In this document: piece after piece, positions 9,040 to 17,429 of the stretch
Layout of the letters: the number at the start of each line of letters is the position of its first letter
Position numbering within the stretch: the stretch's first letter is position 1
Assembly (NCBI RefSeq): GCF_002163625.1
Contig: NZ_CP020892.1
Location: forward strand, 1,240,001 to 1,304,000
Origin: Pseudomonas sp. M30-35
Lineage (GTDB): Bacteria > Pseudomonadota > Gammaproteobacteria > Pseudomonadales > Pseudomonadaceae
Reading direction: 5' to 3'
DNA: 64,000 nucleotides
Program-made: the position numbers and the translations under genes
The notes under the pieces: generated by a model
The model's database searches: none
What the model was told of the DNA's origin: nothing
The model's input: the letters and a program-made list of their open reading frames with translations, nothing else

Positions 9040-9055
9040 AGCGAACATCGTGCCA
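9040..9055 (-). promoter_or_regulatory. Sigma-54 (-24/-12) promoter candidate for the guanidine operon
   Basis: On the minus strand CTGGCACGATGTTCGCT matches the sigma-54 consensus YTGGCACGRNNNTTGCW with a single mismatch (TCGC for TTGC) and correct spacing between GG and GC. Transcription would begin near 9029, giving about 60 nt before the riboswitch. Use of RpoN fits a nitrogen-scavenging operon. Confidence 0.65.
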
Positions 9056-9117
9056 GTTGAGCTGAGGCTTCTAGAGCGGGGGATTGCGGATTGATGCTGG
9101 TGCCCGAAATGACTTAT

Positions 9118-9134
9118 TGCATCGCAATGGTGCG
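9118..9134. promoter_or_regulatory. NtrC-like enhancer site
   Basis: TGCATCGCAATGGTGCG matches the NtrC pattern TGCACY-N5-GGTGCA at 10 of 12 positions. It lies about 90-105 bp upstream of the predicted sigma-54 start, the usual enhancer distance. A further half-site GGTGC lies near 9099. Direct NtrC binding is inferred. Confidence 0.5.
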
Positions 9135-9173
9135 GTTATTGATGTGAGTGCTGCGATGCGGGGCGTTGCATGC

Positions 9174-9812
9174 TCAGTCGACTGGGTCGTTATCGCTCAT
9201 CAGGGCTAATGTACGGGCCACTGCAACAGCAATGAACATTACCCCGGCGAAGGCCTCCGCACCGGCTAGCAGGCGCGCTCCCGGGGCTAATGCATGTATG
9301 TCTCCGTAACCAACGGTGGTCAGGGTGACCAGGCTGTAGTAAACGAAATCATGCAGTTCTAAGGGGCCATGCTCACTCCAGAATGCATTGGGCACAAAGC
9401 CGTTAATGACGTGGAATGCAGCAGCGAAGGCCAGCGCGAGTTGCAGATACAGGGCGGTCAGGCCGTAGAGCAGTTCCTGGGTAACCGGGCGTTGGTGAAT
9501 TACCCGATTGAAGAGTGCATATACAACCAGCATGTAAAAGGCGATCAAGCCAAAGCCATCACTGAGCGCGCTGGGTATAACGATGTACTTTTCCAGAAAA
9601 AACAGGATCAGGTTCACTATGCCTAAGGTCAGCGCAATTCTCAGCAATGCGCCTTTGTGACGCAGGGTGTTCATGGCGGATAGTACTAACAGTGAAAAAG
9701 CGGTCCACTTCAACGCTAAACCTGGGGCGGGCCAACCGCTGACGCAGGTAAGTAAGACGCTACTGGCAAACAACAGGCGAAATCGGTAGCGCAGTAAAAA
9801 GGTGTTGATCAC
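9174..9812 (-). CDS. Two-helix potassium channel family protein
   Basis: 212 residues from a GTG at 9812, chosen because AAGGA lies 8 nt upstream; a TTG 18 bp further out lacks an SD. The N-terminal half has about four hydrophobic segments. The C-terminal half is a pore module with filter TVGYGD flanked by helices (near FHVINGFVPNAFW and GAEAFAGVMFIAVAVAR). It is an ion-channel (Ion_trans_2) protein of the inner membrane, probably K+ selective. It has no cytoplasmic RCK domain, so gating is unknown. It sits alone between two minus-strand operons, and nothing nearby explains its role. Confidence 0.85.
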   Translation of the reverse strand: MINTFLLRYRFRLLFASSVLLTCVSGWPAPGLALKWTAFSLLVLSAMNTLRHKGALLRIALTLGIVNLILFFLEKYIVIPSALSDGFGLIAFYMLVVYALFNRVIHQRPVTQELLYGLTALYLQLALAFAAAFHVINGFVPNAFWSEHGPLELHDFVYYSLVTLTTVGYGDIHALAPGARLLAGAEAFAGVMFIAVAVARTLALMSDNDPVD

Positions 9813-9877
9813 TGATATATCCTTGGGCAAAAGTCTGACTGAGCTGAGTAGTCATACAGTATATAAGGATATTTGCT

Positions 9878-9910
9878 GACGAGTTCTGTCGTTGAATCAC
9901 AGAACTCGTC
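9878..9910 (-). terminator. Strong hairpin after the valine-type operon
   Basis: A perfect 12-bp inverted repeat GACGAGTTCTGT/ACAGAACTCGTC with a 9-nt loop starts 10 bp beyond the mmsB stop codon. No clear U-run follows, so it may act as a 3' end stabiliser or a U-poor terminator separating mmsB from the channel gene. Confidence 0.55.
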
Positions 9911-9919
9911 TGGCTGCGT

Positions 9920-10804
9920 TTAATCGATAAACAGTTGCTGGATTACCGAGAAGTCCTGTTTGCCTTTGCCCTGTTTGAGCAACATGCGATAGAGCTGTAG
10001 GGCCAGTGCTCCCATTGGTGCGCTATTGCCAAAGTGCTGCGCTGTTTCCTGGGCAAGGCCAAGGTCCTTGGCCATCAATTCAGCCATAAAACCACCGCTG
10101 TAACCCTTGCTTGCCGGGGCATTTTCCATGACTCCAGGCCATGGGTTGTATTTCTCCAGGGTCCAGTTTCCGCCGGAGCTTTGGCGCATGACTTCGGCCA
10201 GCACGGCTGGGTCAAGTCCGTTGGCAACGCCCATCGCCATTGCTTCTGCAGTGGCGATCATCTGCACCGCCAGCACTTGGTTGTTGCACACCTTGGCCAC
10301 CTGGCCGGCGCCGTCGGGACCCGCATGGAAAATATTTTTACCCATCAGCTCAAAGATCGGACGTGCTTGTTCAACGTACTTCGCTTGACCGCCAATCATA
10401 AAGGTCAACGTGCCTGCCGCTGCACCTGCTGTCCCGCCTGAAACCGGCGCATCAAGCATGTAGATATCACGCTCAGCTGCGGCTTGGTGCACCCTGCGTG
10501 CTGTCTCCGGGGCGATGGTTGAACATTCCAGAACCAAGGTGCCGGACGGCAGGCTGGCCAATAAGCCTGACTGCCCCAGATACAAGCCCTCAACGTGACG
10601 ACTGGCGGGCAGCATACTGATGACAGTTTCTGCACCTAGCACAGCGTCATGCGCGCTTTGTGCCGCTGTCGCACCTTCCTTGGCCAGCGCGGCAACTGCA
10701 TCCTCAACCAAGTCGAAGACGCGCAAGGAGTGTCCTGCGCGGAGCAGGTTGCGGGCCATTGGCAGGCCCATATTGCCGAGACCGATAAAGGCGATAGTTG
10801 TCAT
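9920..10804 (-). CDS. mmsB: 3-hydroxyisobutyrate dehydrogenase family protein
   Basis: 294 residues, SD AAGGAAA ahead of the ATG at 10804. It has the N-terminal Rossmann motif FIGLGNMGLPMARNL, the substrate-loop segment DAPVSGGTAGA (about 118-128) and catalytic lysine K171 in GQVAKVCNNQ. It oxidises 3-hydroxyisobutyrate to methylmalonate semialdehyde with NAD+, after the CoA hydrolase encoded just upstream. The gene at the same place in P. aeruginosa (PA0743, as I recall it) has been reported to act on L-serine, so substrate range should be stated cautiously. Last gene of the operon. Confidence 0.9.
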   Translation of the reverse strand: MTTIAFIGLGNMGLPMARNLLRAGHSLRVFDLVEDAVAALAKEGATAAQSAHDAVLGAETVISMLPASRHVEGLYLGQSGLLASLPSGTLVLECSTIAPETARRVHQAAAERDIYMLDAPVSGGTAGAAAGTLTFMIGGQAKYVEQARPIFELMGKNIFHAGPDGAGQVAKVCNNQVLAVQMIATAEAMAMGVANGLDPAVLAEVMRQSSGGNWTLEKYNPWPGVMENAPASKGYSGGFMAELMAKDLGLAQETAQHFGNSAPMGALALQLYRMLLKQGKGKQDFSVIQQLFID

Positions 10805-10835
10805 TGTTATTTTCCTTATCTGTTAAATACGGCTT

Positions 10836-11939
10836 CTAGAGATCGGCCAGTGGGTGCTCGCCCTGCCAGACCGGTTCAAAGTGCGCGGCGATGGTTTCTT
10901 CGCTGATGCCAGCGATGTTCGGCCAGTGCCATTTCGGTGCTTGATCTTTGTCGATCAGACGGGCGCGCACACCTTCGGGAAACTCCGGGTGGCGGCAGCA
11001 GTTCAAACTCATGGCGTATTCCATGCGAAACACATCTGCCAGTGACAGGTGCTTGGCGCGGGCAATTTGCTCCCAGACCAAATGCGCAGTCAGCGGGCAG
11101 CCGCTAGACAGTGTTTTGGCCGCGCGGGCGAGCAGTTTGTCGTCATCATCATGCAGCTCAATCAAGGCGTTGTAAGCGCTTACGAGATCGGCATGGTCGA
11201 GCAATTGGTCGATCCGCGAGCGTCGCGGTAACCACTGCGCCTCAGGCATTTCTGCAATGGCTTGTTGTTCAAGCGCTTTGAGCAGGCTGTGCAATTGCAC
11301 TTCAGGCTGGATTTGCCAGTTGAGTTGGACCAAACCTTCGAGTAGCTCATCTTGCTGGCTGTCGAGCAAGAAACGATCAGCCAAATCAAGGTCCAGGGCA
11401 TCACGCGCATTCATACTGCTGGCGGTCAGACCCAGGAACAGGCCTAGCGCCCCTGGCATTCTCGCGAGGAACCAGCTGCCACCAACGTCAGGGTACAAAC
11501 CGATATTGATTTCAGGCATGCCCAAGCGGCTGGAGGGGGTGACGATACGCGTGCTGGCGCCCTGCATCAGGCCCATGCCGCCGCCCAGAACATGCCCATG
11601 TGCCCAGCAGATAAAGGGTTTGGGGAAGGTGTGAATACGGTGATCGAGACGGTATTCATCGGCGAAAAAGCGCCGTGCCAACGGAGGCACTTCGTTGGGA
11701 TGAGCGCGGCACTCCTCAACCAATTGCACCACATCACCACCGGCGCAGAACGCTTTGGGGCCATTGCCGCGCAGCATTACACAGGCGATCCGCGGATTGT
11801 CAGCCCACGCTGCGAGTTTGCTGTCGAGCGCTTCAATCATCGGCAGCGTCAGGGCGTTGAGGCTTTTTTCTGCATTGAGACTGGCGACGCCAACACTCAC
11901 GCCGTGCAGGCAAGGGATCTCTTCAAAAGTAACGTTCAT
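10836..11939 (-). CDS. 3-hydroxyisobutyryl-CoA hydrolase (enoyl-CoA hydratase/isomerase family)
   Basis: 367 residues, the length of HIBYL-CoA hydrolases rather than plain crotonases (about 260). It contains the crotonase oxyanion-hole segments KAFCAGGDV and HGHVLGGGMGLM, and MPEINIGLYPDVGGSWFLARM, typical of the hydrolase branch. It releases free 3-hydroxyisobutyrate from its CoA ester, which the next gene product oxidises. It starts 18 bp after the enoyl-CoA hydratase gene and ends 31 bp before mmsB. The alternative name is enoyl-CoA hydratase/isomerase family protein. Confidence 0.88.
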   Translation of the reverse strand: MNVTFEEIPCLHGVSVGVASLNAEKSLNALTLPMIEALDSKLAAWADNPRIACVMLRGNGPKAFCAGGDVVQLVEECRAHPNEVPPLARRFFADEYRLDHRIHTFPKPFICWAHGHVLGGGMGLMQGASTRIVTPSSRLGMPEINIGLYPDVGGSWFLARMPGALGLFLGLTASSMNARDALDLDLADRFLLDSQQDELLEGLVQLNWQIQPEVQLHSLLKALEQQAIAEMPEAQWLPRRSRIDQLLDHADLVSAYNALIELHDDDDKLLARAAKTLSSGCPLTAHLVWEQIARAKHLSLADVFRMEYAMSLNCCRHPEFPEGVRARLIDKDQAPKWHWPNIAGISEETIAAHFEPVWQGEHPLADL

Positions 11940-11957
11940 TAGTTTTCCATTCTGGTC

Positions 11958-12776
11958 TTAACGATTACGCCATTGCGGGTCACGTTTTTCGAGAAATGCA
12001 TTAACCCCTTCGCGTGTGTCGTCGGCATCGAACAGGTCGACAAAACGCTCACGCTCCTCAGGTAGCCAGGTATTTGGATTGCGTTCGCGCGCGCCCTGCA
12101 GCAAGGGTTTGATGGTGCGCACAGCAACAGGGCTTTGGCGCGCGACCTTGGATGCCAGGAGCAGGGCGTGGTTGCGTGCTTCACCGGTCTCGACCACTTG
12201 CTCAACCAGGCCGATGCGCAACGCAGTGCTGGCATCAACCCGCTCACCGCAGAGAATCATGCGTTTGGCCCAGCCTTCACCTATCAGCCAAGGCAACGCC
12301 TGAGTACCACCAGCGCAGGGCAGCAAGCCAACGGTTGCTTCTGGCAGCGCCATAAAGGCTTGCTCTTCAGCGATACGAATGTCGCAGGCTAGAGCGCACT
12401 CAAGGCCGCCGCCCATGGCAAAGCCGTTGATAGCCGCAATCGAGACGCCACGAAAGTCACGCAAGGCTTCAAATGCCTGACCAAATAAACGCGCCATTTC
12501 ACGGGCGCGGGCCTTGTCACCATCGGCAAACAGTTTGAGGTCGGCGCCAGCCGAGAAGAACTTGCCTCCTTGACCGGTGATTACCAGCGCGTAAATGTCG
12601 TCGTCACGGTTGAGGTGTTCAACCAGTTGCTTGAGCCCAATCAACGATTCGCGATCCCAGGTATTGGCGGGAGGATGGTTGATGGTGATCAATGCGGTGT
12701 GAGCGTGCTTTTCGACCGTGAGTTTGTGGGTCAGGTCAAAGGCGCTTGGGTTGTAGGGTTCTACTGCGGTTGTCAT
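11958..12776 (-). CDS. Enoyl-CoA hydratase (probable DspI-type)
   Basis: 272 residues from the ATG at 12776 (SD GGAGGAG). The longer open frame upstream runs through the MITE-like element and is not coding. Crotonase signatures: GKFFSAGADLKLF and NGFAMGGGLECALACDIRIA. In valine breakdown it would hydrate methacrylyl-CoA. By position and size it matches P. aeruginosa PA0745 (DspI), reported to be needed for the cis-2-decenoic acid dispersal signal. That orthology is from memory and the shared function is not established. It is separated from its upstream partner by the inserted element. Confidence 0.85.
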   Translation of the reverse strand: MTTAVEPYNPSAFDLTHKLTVEKHAHTALITINHPPANTWDRESLIGLKQLVEHLNRDDDIYALVITGQGGKFFSAGADLKLFADGDKARAREMARLFGQAFEALRDFRGVSIAAINGFAMGGGLECALACDIRIAEEQAFMALPEATVGLLPCAGGTQALPWLIGEGWAKRMILCGERVDASTALRIGLVEQVVETGEARNHALLLASKVARQSPVAVRTIKPLLQGARERNPNTWLPEERERFVDLFDADDTREGVNAFLEKRDPQWRNR

Positions 12777-12790
12777 AAAACTCCTCCTTG

Positions 12791-12960
12791 GGAACCTCTG
12801 AAAAACTACTGCGCTAGGTATTGCTGGGGCAGCCCGTGCTGTGTTGAAAAGCTGCTCAAAATGCTCATTTAGGACAACTAAAGTCGAGCGCGACCCCGGT
12901 CGCTTTTTCGCATCTTTTCGCCTTGTACTCCCGTCGCTCGCTACCTTTTTCAGAGGTTCC
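12791..12960. mobile_element. MITE-like element, 170 bp, inside the operon
   Basis: Perfect 15-bp terminal inverted repeats GGAACCTCTGAAAAA at 12791-12805 and 12946-12960 bound a short sequence with no coding capacity. It sits 9 bp after the acyl-CoA dehydrogenase stop codon and 14 bp before the next start codon. Inside is a plus-strand terminator-like hairpin (GCGACC/GGTCGC at 12890-12903, then TTTTT). No target-site duplication is obvious. The layout is that of a non-autonomous transposon relic; the parent IS family was not identified. Confidence 0.75.
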
Positions 12961-12969
12961 TTACTTGTT

Positions 12970-14133
12970 TTACAGCAGGTGATCAAGCATGCCATCTTGC
13001 TGCAAAAGTCGGCGGGCGATGATGACCCGCATGATTTCATTGGTGCCTTCGAGTATTTGATGCACGCGGCTGTCACGCACCCAGCGCTCCAACGGGTAGT
13101 CGTTTAGATAACCATAGCCGCCGTGGATTTGCAGCGCCTCGTTACACAGGGTGAAACAATGGTCGGTGGCAAAGCGTTTGGCCATCGCGCAATAGAGGCT
13201 GGCTTCGCCGTGCTGGTTATCCAGCTTGTAGGCGGCCATGCGCACCATTTGCCGGCTGGCGGTAAGGTCTGTGAGCATGTCCGCCAACTTGAATTGCACG
13301 GACTGAAAGTCGCTCAACGATTGGCCAAATTGCTTGCGTTCTTCAACATAGCGCAACGTGTGTTCGAGTGCTGCCTGCGCGGCGCCCAGCGAGCAACTGG
13401 CGATGTTGATACGGCCGCCATCGAGCCCTTTCATTGCGTAGACAAAGCCTTGGCCTTCGGGGCCGATGCGGTTGCCTACGGGGATGCGCACATTGGCAAA
13501 GGTGATGGTTCGAGTCGGTTGTGCGCACCAACCCATTTTCAGCTCATTGCGCCCGTAAGTGATACCGTCCGTGTCAGCCGGGACCAGAAAGCATGAGATG
13601 CCTTTGGCGCCCTCTTCACCGGTGCGGGCCATGACGATAAGTACTTCGGTCGCACCGGCGCCGGAGATAAAACATTTGCTGCCATCAAGCACATAGGCGT
13701 CGCCGTCGAGCCTGGCGCGGGTGCGTAAGTTGGCGGCATCAGAGCCTGCATCAGGCTCGGTCAAACAATATGAAGCCAACAGTTCGCCGCTAATCAAGCC
13801 TGGCAGCCATGTGTCTTTCAGGGCTTGTTCGGCGAACGAAGCGAGCATCCATGTCGCCATGTTGTGGATGCTGATAAAAGCCGTGGTGGCGACGCAGCCT
13901 GCGGCTAACTGTTCAAATATCAGCGCCGATGACAGGCGCGACAGGCCAAGCCCGCCGTTGTCTTCATCAATGTACAGCCCGAGAAAGCCTTGCTCTGCCG
14001 ACTTGCGGATAACATCGACTGGAAAGTGGTGGTCACGGTCCCAATCGGCTGCAAGTGGGGCCAGTTCTATGCGTGCAAATGCTTGTGCGCTGGCGACCAG
14101 TAAACGCTGTTCGTCGCTTAAGTCAAAATCCAT
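12970..14133 (-). CDS. Acyl-CoA dehydrogenase, probable isobutyryl-CoA dehydrogenase
   Basis: 387 residues, SD AAGGA before the ATG at 14133. It has the acyl-CoA dehydrogenase signatures YCLTEPDAGSDAA and QIHGGYGYLNDYPLERWVRD, with the catalytic glutamate E362 in LEGTNEIMR, the position used by short/branched-chain enzymes. It oxidises isobutyryl-CoA to methacrylyl-CoA, passing electrons to ETF. It lies between the aldehyde dehydrogenase and the enoyl-CoA hydratase, matching pathway logic. Substrate is inferred from context; a fatty acyl-CoA is the alternative. Confidence 0.9.
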   Translation of the reverse strand: MDFDLSDEQRLLVASAQAFARIELAPLAADWDRDHHFPVDVIRKSAEQGFLGLYIDEDNGGLGLSRLSSALIFEQLAAGCVATTAFISIHNMATWMLASFAEQALKDTWLPGLISGELLASYCLTEPDAGSDAANLRTRARLDGDAYVLDGSKCFISGAGATEVLIVMARTGEEGAKGISCFLVPADTDGITYGRNELKMGWCAQPTRTITFANVRIPVGNRIGPEGQGFVYAMKGLDGGRINIASCSLGAAQAALEHTLRYVEERKQFGQSLSDFQSVQFKLADMLTDLTASRQMVRMAAYKLDNQHGEASLYCAMAKRFATDHCFTLCNEALQIHGGYGYLNDYPLERWVRDSRVHQILEGTNEIMRVIIARRLLQQDGMLDHLL

Positions 14134-14215
14134 AGCTCGTCCTTTTCGCCGCAGTGAAACAGGCGTTCAAACCGGGTGAATACGCGCTGTGCGCAGGGTA
14201 CTCACCCGCCGCGCA

Positions 14216-15709
14216 TTATTTCAGTTGGATCGTCATGTTGTGGCTGGCCACTGAGTCTTCATCAAACCAGCGACTGGTGACAGTCTTGGTCTCAGTGAAA
14301 AAACGCACACCCTGTTTACCGTAGGCGTGCAGGTCGCCGTAGAACGAGCCTTTCCAGCCGGTAAACGAGAAGAACGGCAGCGGCACGGGAACCGGGACAT
14401 TGATCCCGACTTGACCTACTTCAACTGCATGTTGGTAACGCCGAGCGGCGCCGCCGGAACGGGTGAAAATCGAGGTGCCGTTACCGTATGGACTGGCGTT
14501 GACCAACTCAATGGCTTCCTCCAGCGTATCGACCTGCATGCACACCAGCACGGGGCCAAAAATTTCTTCACGGTACAACGCCATTTTCTGGGTTACGCCG
14601 CTAAACAACGTCGGCCCGACCCAGTTGCCATTTGGATAGCCTTGCACCTGACATTGCGAACCATCAAGCAAGCATTCAGCGCCTTCAGCTTTACCTTCGG
14701 CAATCAGGCGCAAGACTCGCTGTTTGGCTTGCTGGTTGATCAGCGGTCCGTAGGCAGCAGAGGCATCATTCCAGTAGCCGGGTTTGAGTTCGGCCATTTG
14801 ATCGCGTAACTCGTTGATCCACTGATTCGACTCGCCGACAAATACCGCCACGCTGATCGCCATGCACCGCTGGCCCGCGGCGCCGCAACTGGCGCCGAGC
14901 AAATTGCTCAAGACTTGATCTTTGTTGGCGTCGGGCATGATCACCATATGGTTTTTCGCCCCGGCGAAGGCTTGTACCCGTTTGAGGTGCGCGGTGCCGG
15001 TGCGATAGACATGCTGACCAACCGGGACTGAGCCGACGAATGAAATAGCGCGAACATCAGGGTGCGTCAGCAGGCTGTCGACCACTTCGCGAGCACCATG
15101 CAGCACTTGCAGAACGCCTTTGGGCGCGCCCGCTTCGATAAACAGTTCAGCCAGACGGTTGGGCGTCAGTGGGTCTTGCTCAGAGGGTTTGAGGATAAAG
15201 CTGTTGCCGGCAGCAATGGCCAGCGGGAACATCCACAGCGGAATCATCGCTGGAAAATTGAATGGGGTAATCCCCACACATACGCCCAGCGGCTGAATCC
15301 AGCTCGCGGTATCGATATCGCGGGCAACGTTTTCGGCGGTTTCACCCATCATCAGGCTGGATATATTGGCGGCTTGTTCGACCACCTCGATACCGCGCCA
15401 GACGTCACCTTTGGCATCGGCAAAGGTCTTGCCTGTTTCTTGCGCGAGAATTTCGGCGAGCTCGTCGTGATGCTCCTTGAGCAGGTGCTGATAGCGCAAC
15501 ATGACCCGCGCACGCTCAGGCACTGGTACTTCACGCCAGGTCAGGAAGGCCGCTTTGGCGCTGGCTATAGCCGTCTCGATATCTTCAGCGGTGGCTTTGG
15601 GAGCAAGCGCCAGCACCTCTTGGGTTGCTGGGTCGGTGACTTCGATAAATTCGCTGGTGCGACTTTGACGCCACTCGCCTTCGATCAACTGGGGAATTGT
15701 CTTGGACAT
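14216..15709 (-). CDS. mmsA: CoA-acylating methylmalonate-semialdehyde dehydrogenase
   Basis: 497 residues with the aldehyde dehydrogenase fold: [29 protein letters not shown] and the nucleophile cysteine in [14 protein letters not shown]. The MMSDH branch is recognisable from [20 protein letters not shown] and from lack of the usual general-base glutamate motif. It converts methylmalonate semialdehyde plus CoA and NAD+ to propionyl-CoA. First gene of the operon, SD GGAGG, promoter and operator upstream at 15788-15849. Pseudomonas genomes often carry more than one mmsA; this is the copy grouped with the whole isobutyryl-CoA set. Confidence 0.93.
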   Translation of the reverse strand: MSKTIPQLIEGEWRQSRTSEFIEVTDPATQEVLALAPKATAEDIETAIASAKAAFLTWREVPVPERARVMLRYQHLLKEHHDELAEILAQETGKTFADAKGDVWRGIEVVEQAANISSLMMGETAENVARDIDTASWIQPLGVCVGITPFNFPAMIPLWMFPLAIAAGNSFILKPSEQDPLTPNRLAELFIEAGAPKGVLQVLHGAREVVDSLLTHPDVRAISFVGSVPVGQHVYRTGTAHLKRVQAFAGAKNHMVIMPDANKDQVLSNLLGASCGAAGQRCMAISVAVFVGESNQWINELRDQMAELKPGYWNDASAAYGPLINQQAKQRVLRLIAEGKAEGAECLLDGSQCQVQGYPNGNWVGPTLFSGVTQKMALYREEIFGPVLVCMQVDTLEEAIELVNASPYGNGTSIFTRSGGAARRYQHAVEVGQVGINVPVPVPLPFFSFTGWKGSFYGDLHAYGKQGVRFFTETKTVTSRWFDEDSVASHNMTIQLK

Positions 15710-15812
15710 TTTTGCCTCCGTTGAAGCCCTCGATTTCGCGGCTAAGTTTCGCGCAGCTAATTTAGGGGCTGATTGTTATTTTCATCTGTTATAGCGCTTG
15801 TGTTGAGACTTG

Positions 15813-15849
15813 TGGATTGACGATCTTGTCAGGTGGATGGACTATCTTG
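15813..15849 (-). promoter_or_regulatory. Direct-repeat operator for the AraC-type regulator
   Basis: Two 16-bp copies, TGGATTGACGATCTTG at 15813 and TGGATGGACTATCTTG at 15834, match at 14 of 16 positions and start exactly 21 bp (two helical turns) apart. This is the typical tandem arrangement for AraC-family activators. On the minus strand the nearer copy abuts a -35 region, with a -10 candidate TATAAC at 15788-15793, fitting activation of mmsA. The overlap with the divergent regulator's leader would also allow autoregulation. Confidence 0.65.
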
Positions 15850-15904
15850 GGTTATGTTGTTGGTTTGATGACAGGGGAATTGCCCGCGGGCTGAGCCATA
15901 TCCG

Positions 15905-16786
15905 ATGAGTAGCCAAGTCGAAACCTCCAGTTGGCCGTTGCCTGCCAATGGTCTGCGCTTTATCACGCCGCCACGCTTGCGCAGAGTTATGGCGCGCACT
16001 GCGCTGACTCAAGGGTGCTATCCGTTAGCCCTTGGTTTTTATCCCAATGCCTTGAATCATCGTATGCAGCGTTCGGATTCAGATGACTATCTGCTGATCT
16101 ATTGCCGCTCGGGGCAGGGCTGGCTTGAAACGAGCGATGGACGATTGGATGTTGCGGGTGGTGATTTGTTGTTATTGCCCAAAGGCCAATGGCATGCCTA
16201 CGGAGCTGATCGCGATAAGCCGTGGACTATCTACTGGATTCATTTTGATGGTGAGCTGGTCAGCGATTTTTTACGCCCGCTGGGCAAGGGCCCACTGTGG
16301 CGAATCGGCGTGCAGCCGCGGCTGTTGGCGGAGCTGGATGCACTGCTGAACTTGCGCAAACAGGGTCTGAGCCTGCGTCACTTTATCTATGCGGCGCATC
16401 AGCTTCAGGCGTTGCTCGCCTCATTGGCCGTGTTGCCAGCACGGGTTAAATTGAAGTCTGGCCGGGTGCTGGATGTCGATGCGGTGCAAGCGGTGATGCG
16501 TGCGCACCTGCATGGCAGCCTTAATCTGGATGAGCTGGCCGCACAGTTCAAACTGTCGCGCTTTCATTTTGCCAAGACCTACCGGGCTCTGACCGGGCAA
16601 GCGCCGATTCAGGAATTTATCCAGCTCAAAATAGCCCACGCCTGTCGCCTTCTTGATGAGGGCGAGCAAAGCATTAGCCAGGTCGCCGAGCAACTCGGCT
16701 ATGAAGACGTGTATTACTTCTCGCGGCTATTTCGCAAGGTCGTCGGTATGGCCCCCAGTCATTACCGCGCGCTGCATCAGGGCTGA
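15905..16786 (+). CDS. AraC-family regulator, MmsR-like
   Basis: 293 residues. The N-terminal half is a cupin-like sensor domain (motifs LIYCRSGQGWLET and LLLPKGQWHAYG). The C-terminal half has two helix-turn-helix units: LDELAAQFKLSRFHFAKTYRALTG and ISQVAEQLGYEDVYYFSRLFRK. It diverges from mmsA with the 21-bp repeat operator between them, so it is very probably the activator of the branched-chain operon, with 3-hydroxyisobutyrate or a related intermediate as the possible signal. Its stop is 10 bp from the convergent thioesterase gene. Confidence 0.88.
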   Translation: MSSQVETSSWPLPANGLRFITPPRLRRVMARTALTQGCYPLALGFYPNALNHRMQRSDSDDYLLIYCRSGQGWLETSDGRLDVAGGDLLLLPKGQWHAYGADRDKPWTIYWIHFDGELVSDFLRPLGKGPLWRIGVQPRLLAELDALLNLRKQGLSLRHFIYAAHQLQALLASLAVLPARVKLKSGRVLDVDAVQAVMRAHLHGSLNLDELAAQFKLSRFHFAKTYRALTGQAPIQEFIQLKIAHACRLLDEGEQSISQVAEQLGYEDVYYFSRLFRKVVGMAPSHYRALHQG

Positions 16787-16796
16787 TACGCGCAGC

Positions 16797-17255
16797 CTAG
16801 ATGCGAGCGATGGTGGCAAGCCCGGTGGCGACCATTTTCTGTTTACCGTCGAGCACGGCAAAAACATCTGCACGCGTCACCACTTGGCGTTTGCCGGCTT
16901 TGATCACATCACTGCGGCAAATTAATTTCTCGCCCAGCGCTGGTGCGAGCATGTTGACCTTGTATTCGCTGGTCACCACGTCACCGACCATCGAGGCTGC
17001 CGCCCACGCGCAGGCGCTGTCGATCATAAAGCCGATCACCGCGCCGTGGACGAAACCGTGATGCTGAGTCAGTTCTTTGCGTGGCACCACCTCCATCTCG
17101 ATCGAACCCGCGCTGTAATGGGTGAGGCTAAAGCCGATAAGTTGCGCAAAGGGTGATTTATCCAACGCTTGTTCAAGCTGGTCACGGCTGAAAAGTGGCT
17201 CGGACGGTGTGTGCAGCACGTTTGATTCGGCATCTATCTCGGTTGAGCTGTTCAT
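16797..17255 (-). CDS. PaaI-type hotdog thioesterase
   Basis: 152 residues with the hotdog fold of the PaaI/YbgC-like group. HHGFVHGAVIGFMIDSACAWAA is the active-site helix region with the conserved HGG/HGA turn, followed by YKVNMLAPALGEKLICRSDVIKAGKRQ. It would hydrolyse an acyl-CoA; the substrate cannot be told from sequence. It faces the AraC-type regulator tail to tail and is not part of the minus-strand mms transcript. It could serve the same catabolic cluster, but that is only positional. Confidence 0.82.
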   Translation of the reverse strand: MNSSTEIDAESNVLHTPSEPLFSRDQLEQALDKSPFAQLIGFSLTHYSAGSIEMEVVPRKELTQHHGFVHGAVIGFMIDSACAWAAASMVGDVVTSEYKVNMLAPALGEKLICRSDVIKAGKRQVVTRADVFAVLDGKQKMVATGLATIARI

Positions 17256-17429
17256 ACGCTTTGTCCTCGGCGATGGACTTTCAGTCTTGGCCGGTTAATA
17301 GCCGCTCACAAGCTGTATCCACGGCTGTGATGCAGGCTCATTAGTCGCTGCCTTGACTTGCCTGCGGGGGTTCTCTAGCGTGCGTCCTTGGATTTTATTC
17401 TTCGTATTTTGTTGGGCATGAAGGTGCAT

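Noticed and set aside
12777..13076. N-terminal extension of the enoyl-CoA hydratase frame by 100 codons
   Set aside because: The extension runs through the MITE-like element and into the acyl-CoA dehydrogenase gene; a strong SD marks the ATG at 12776.
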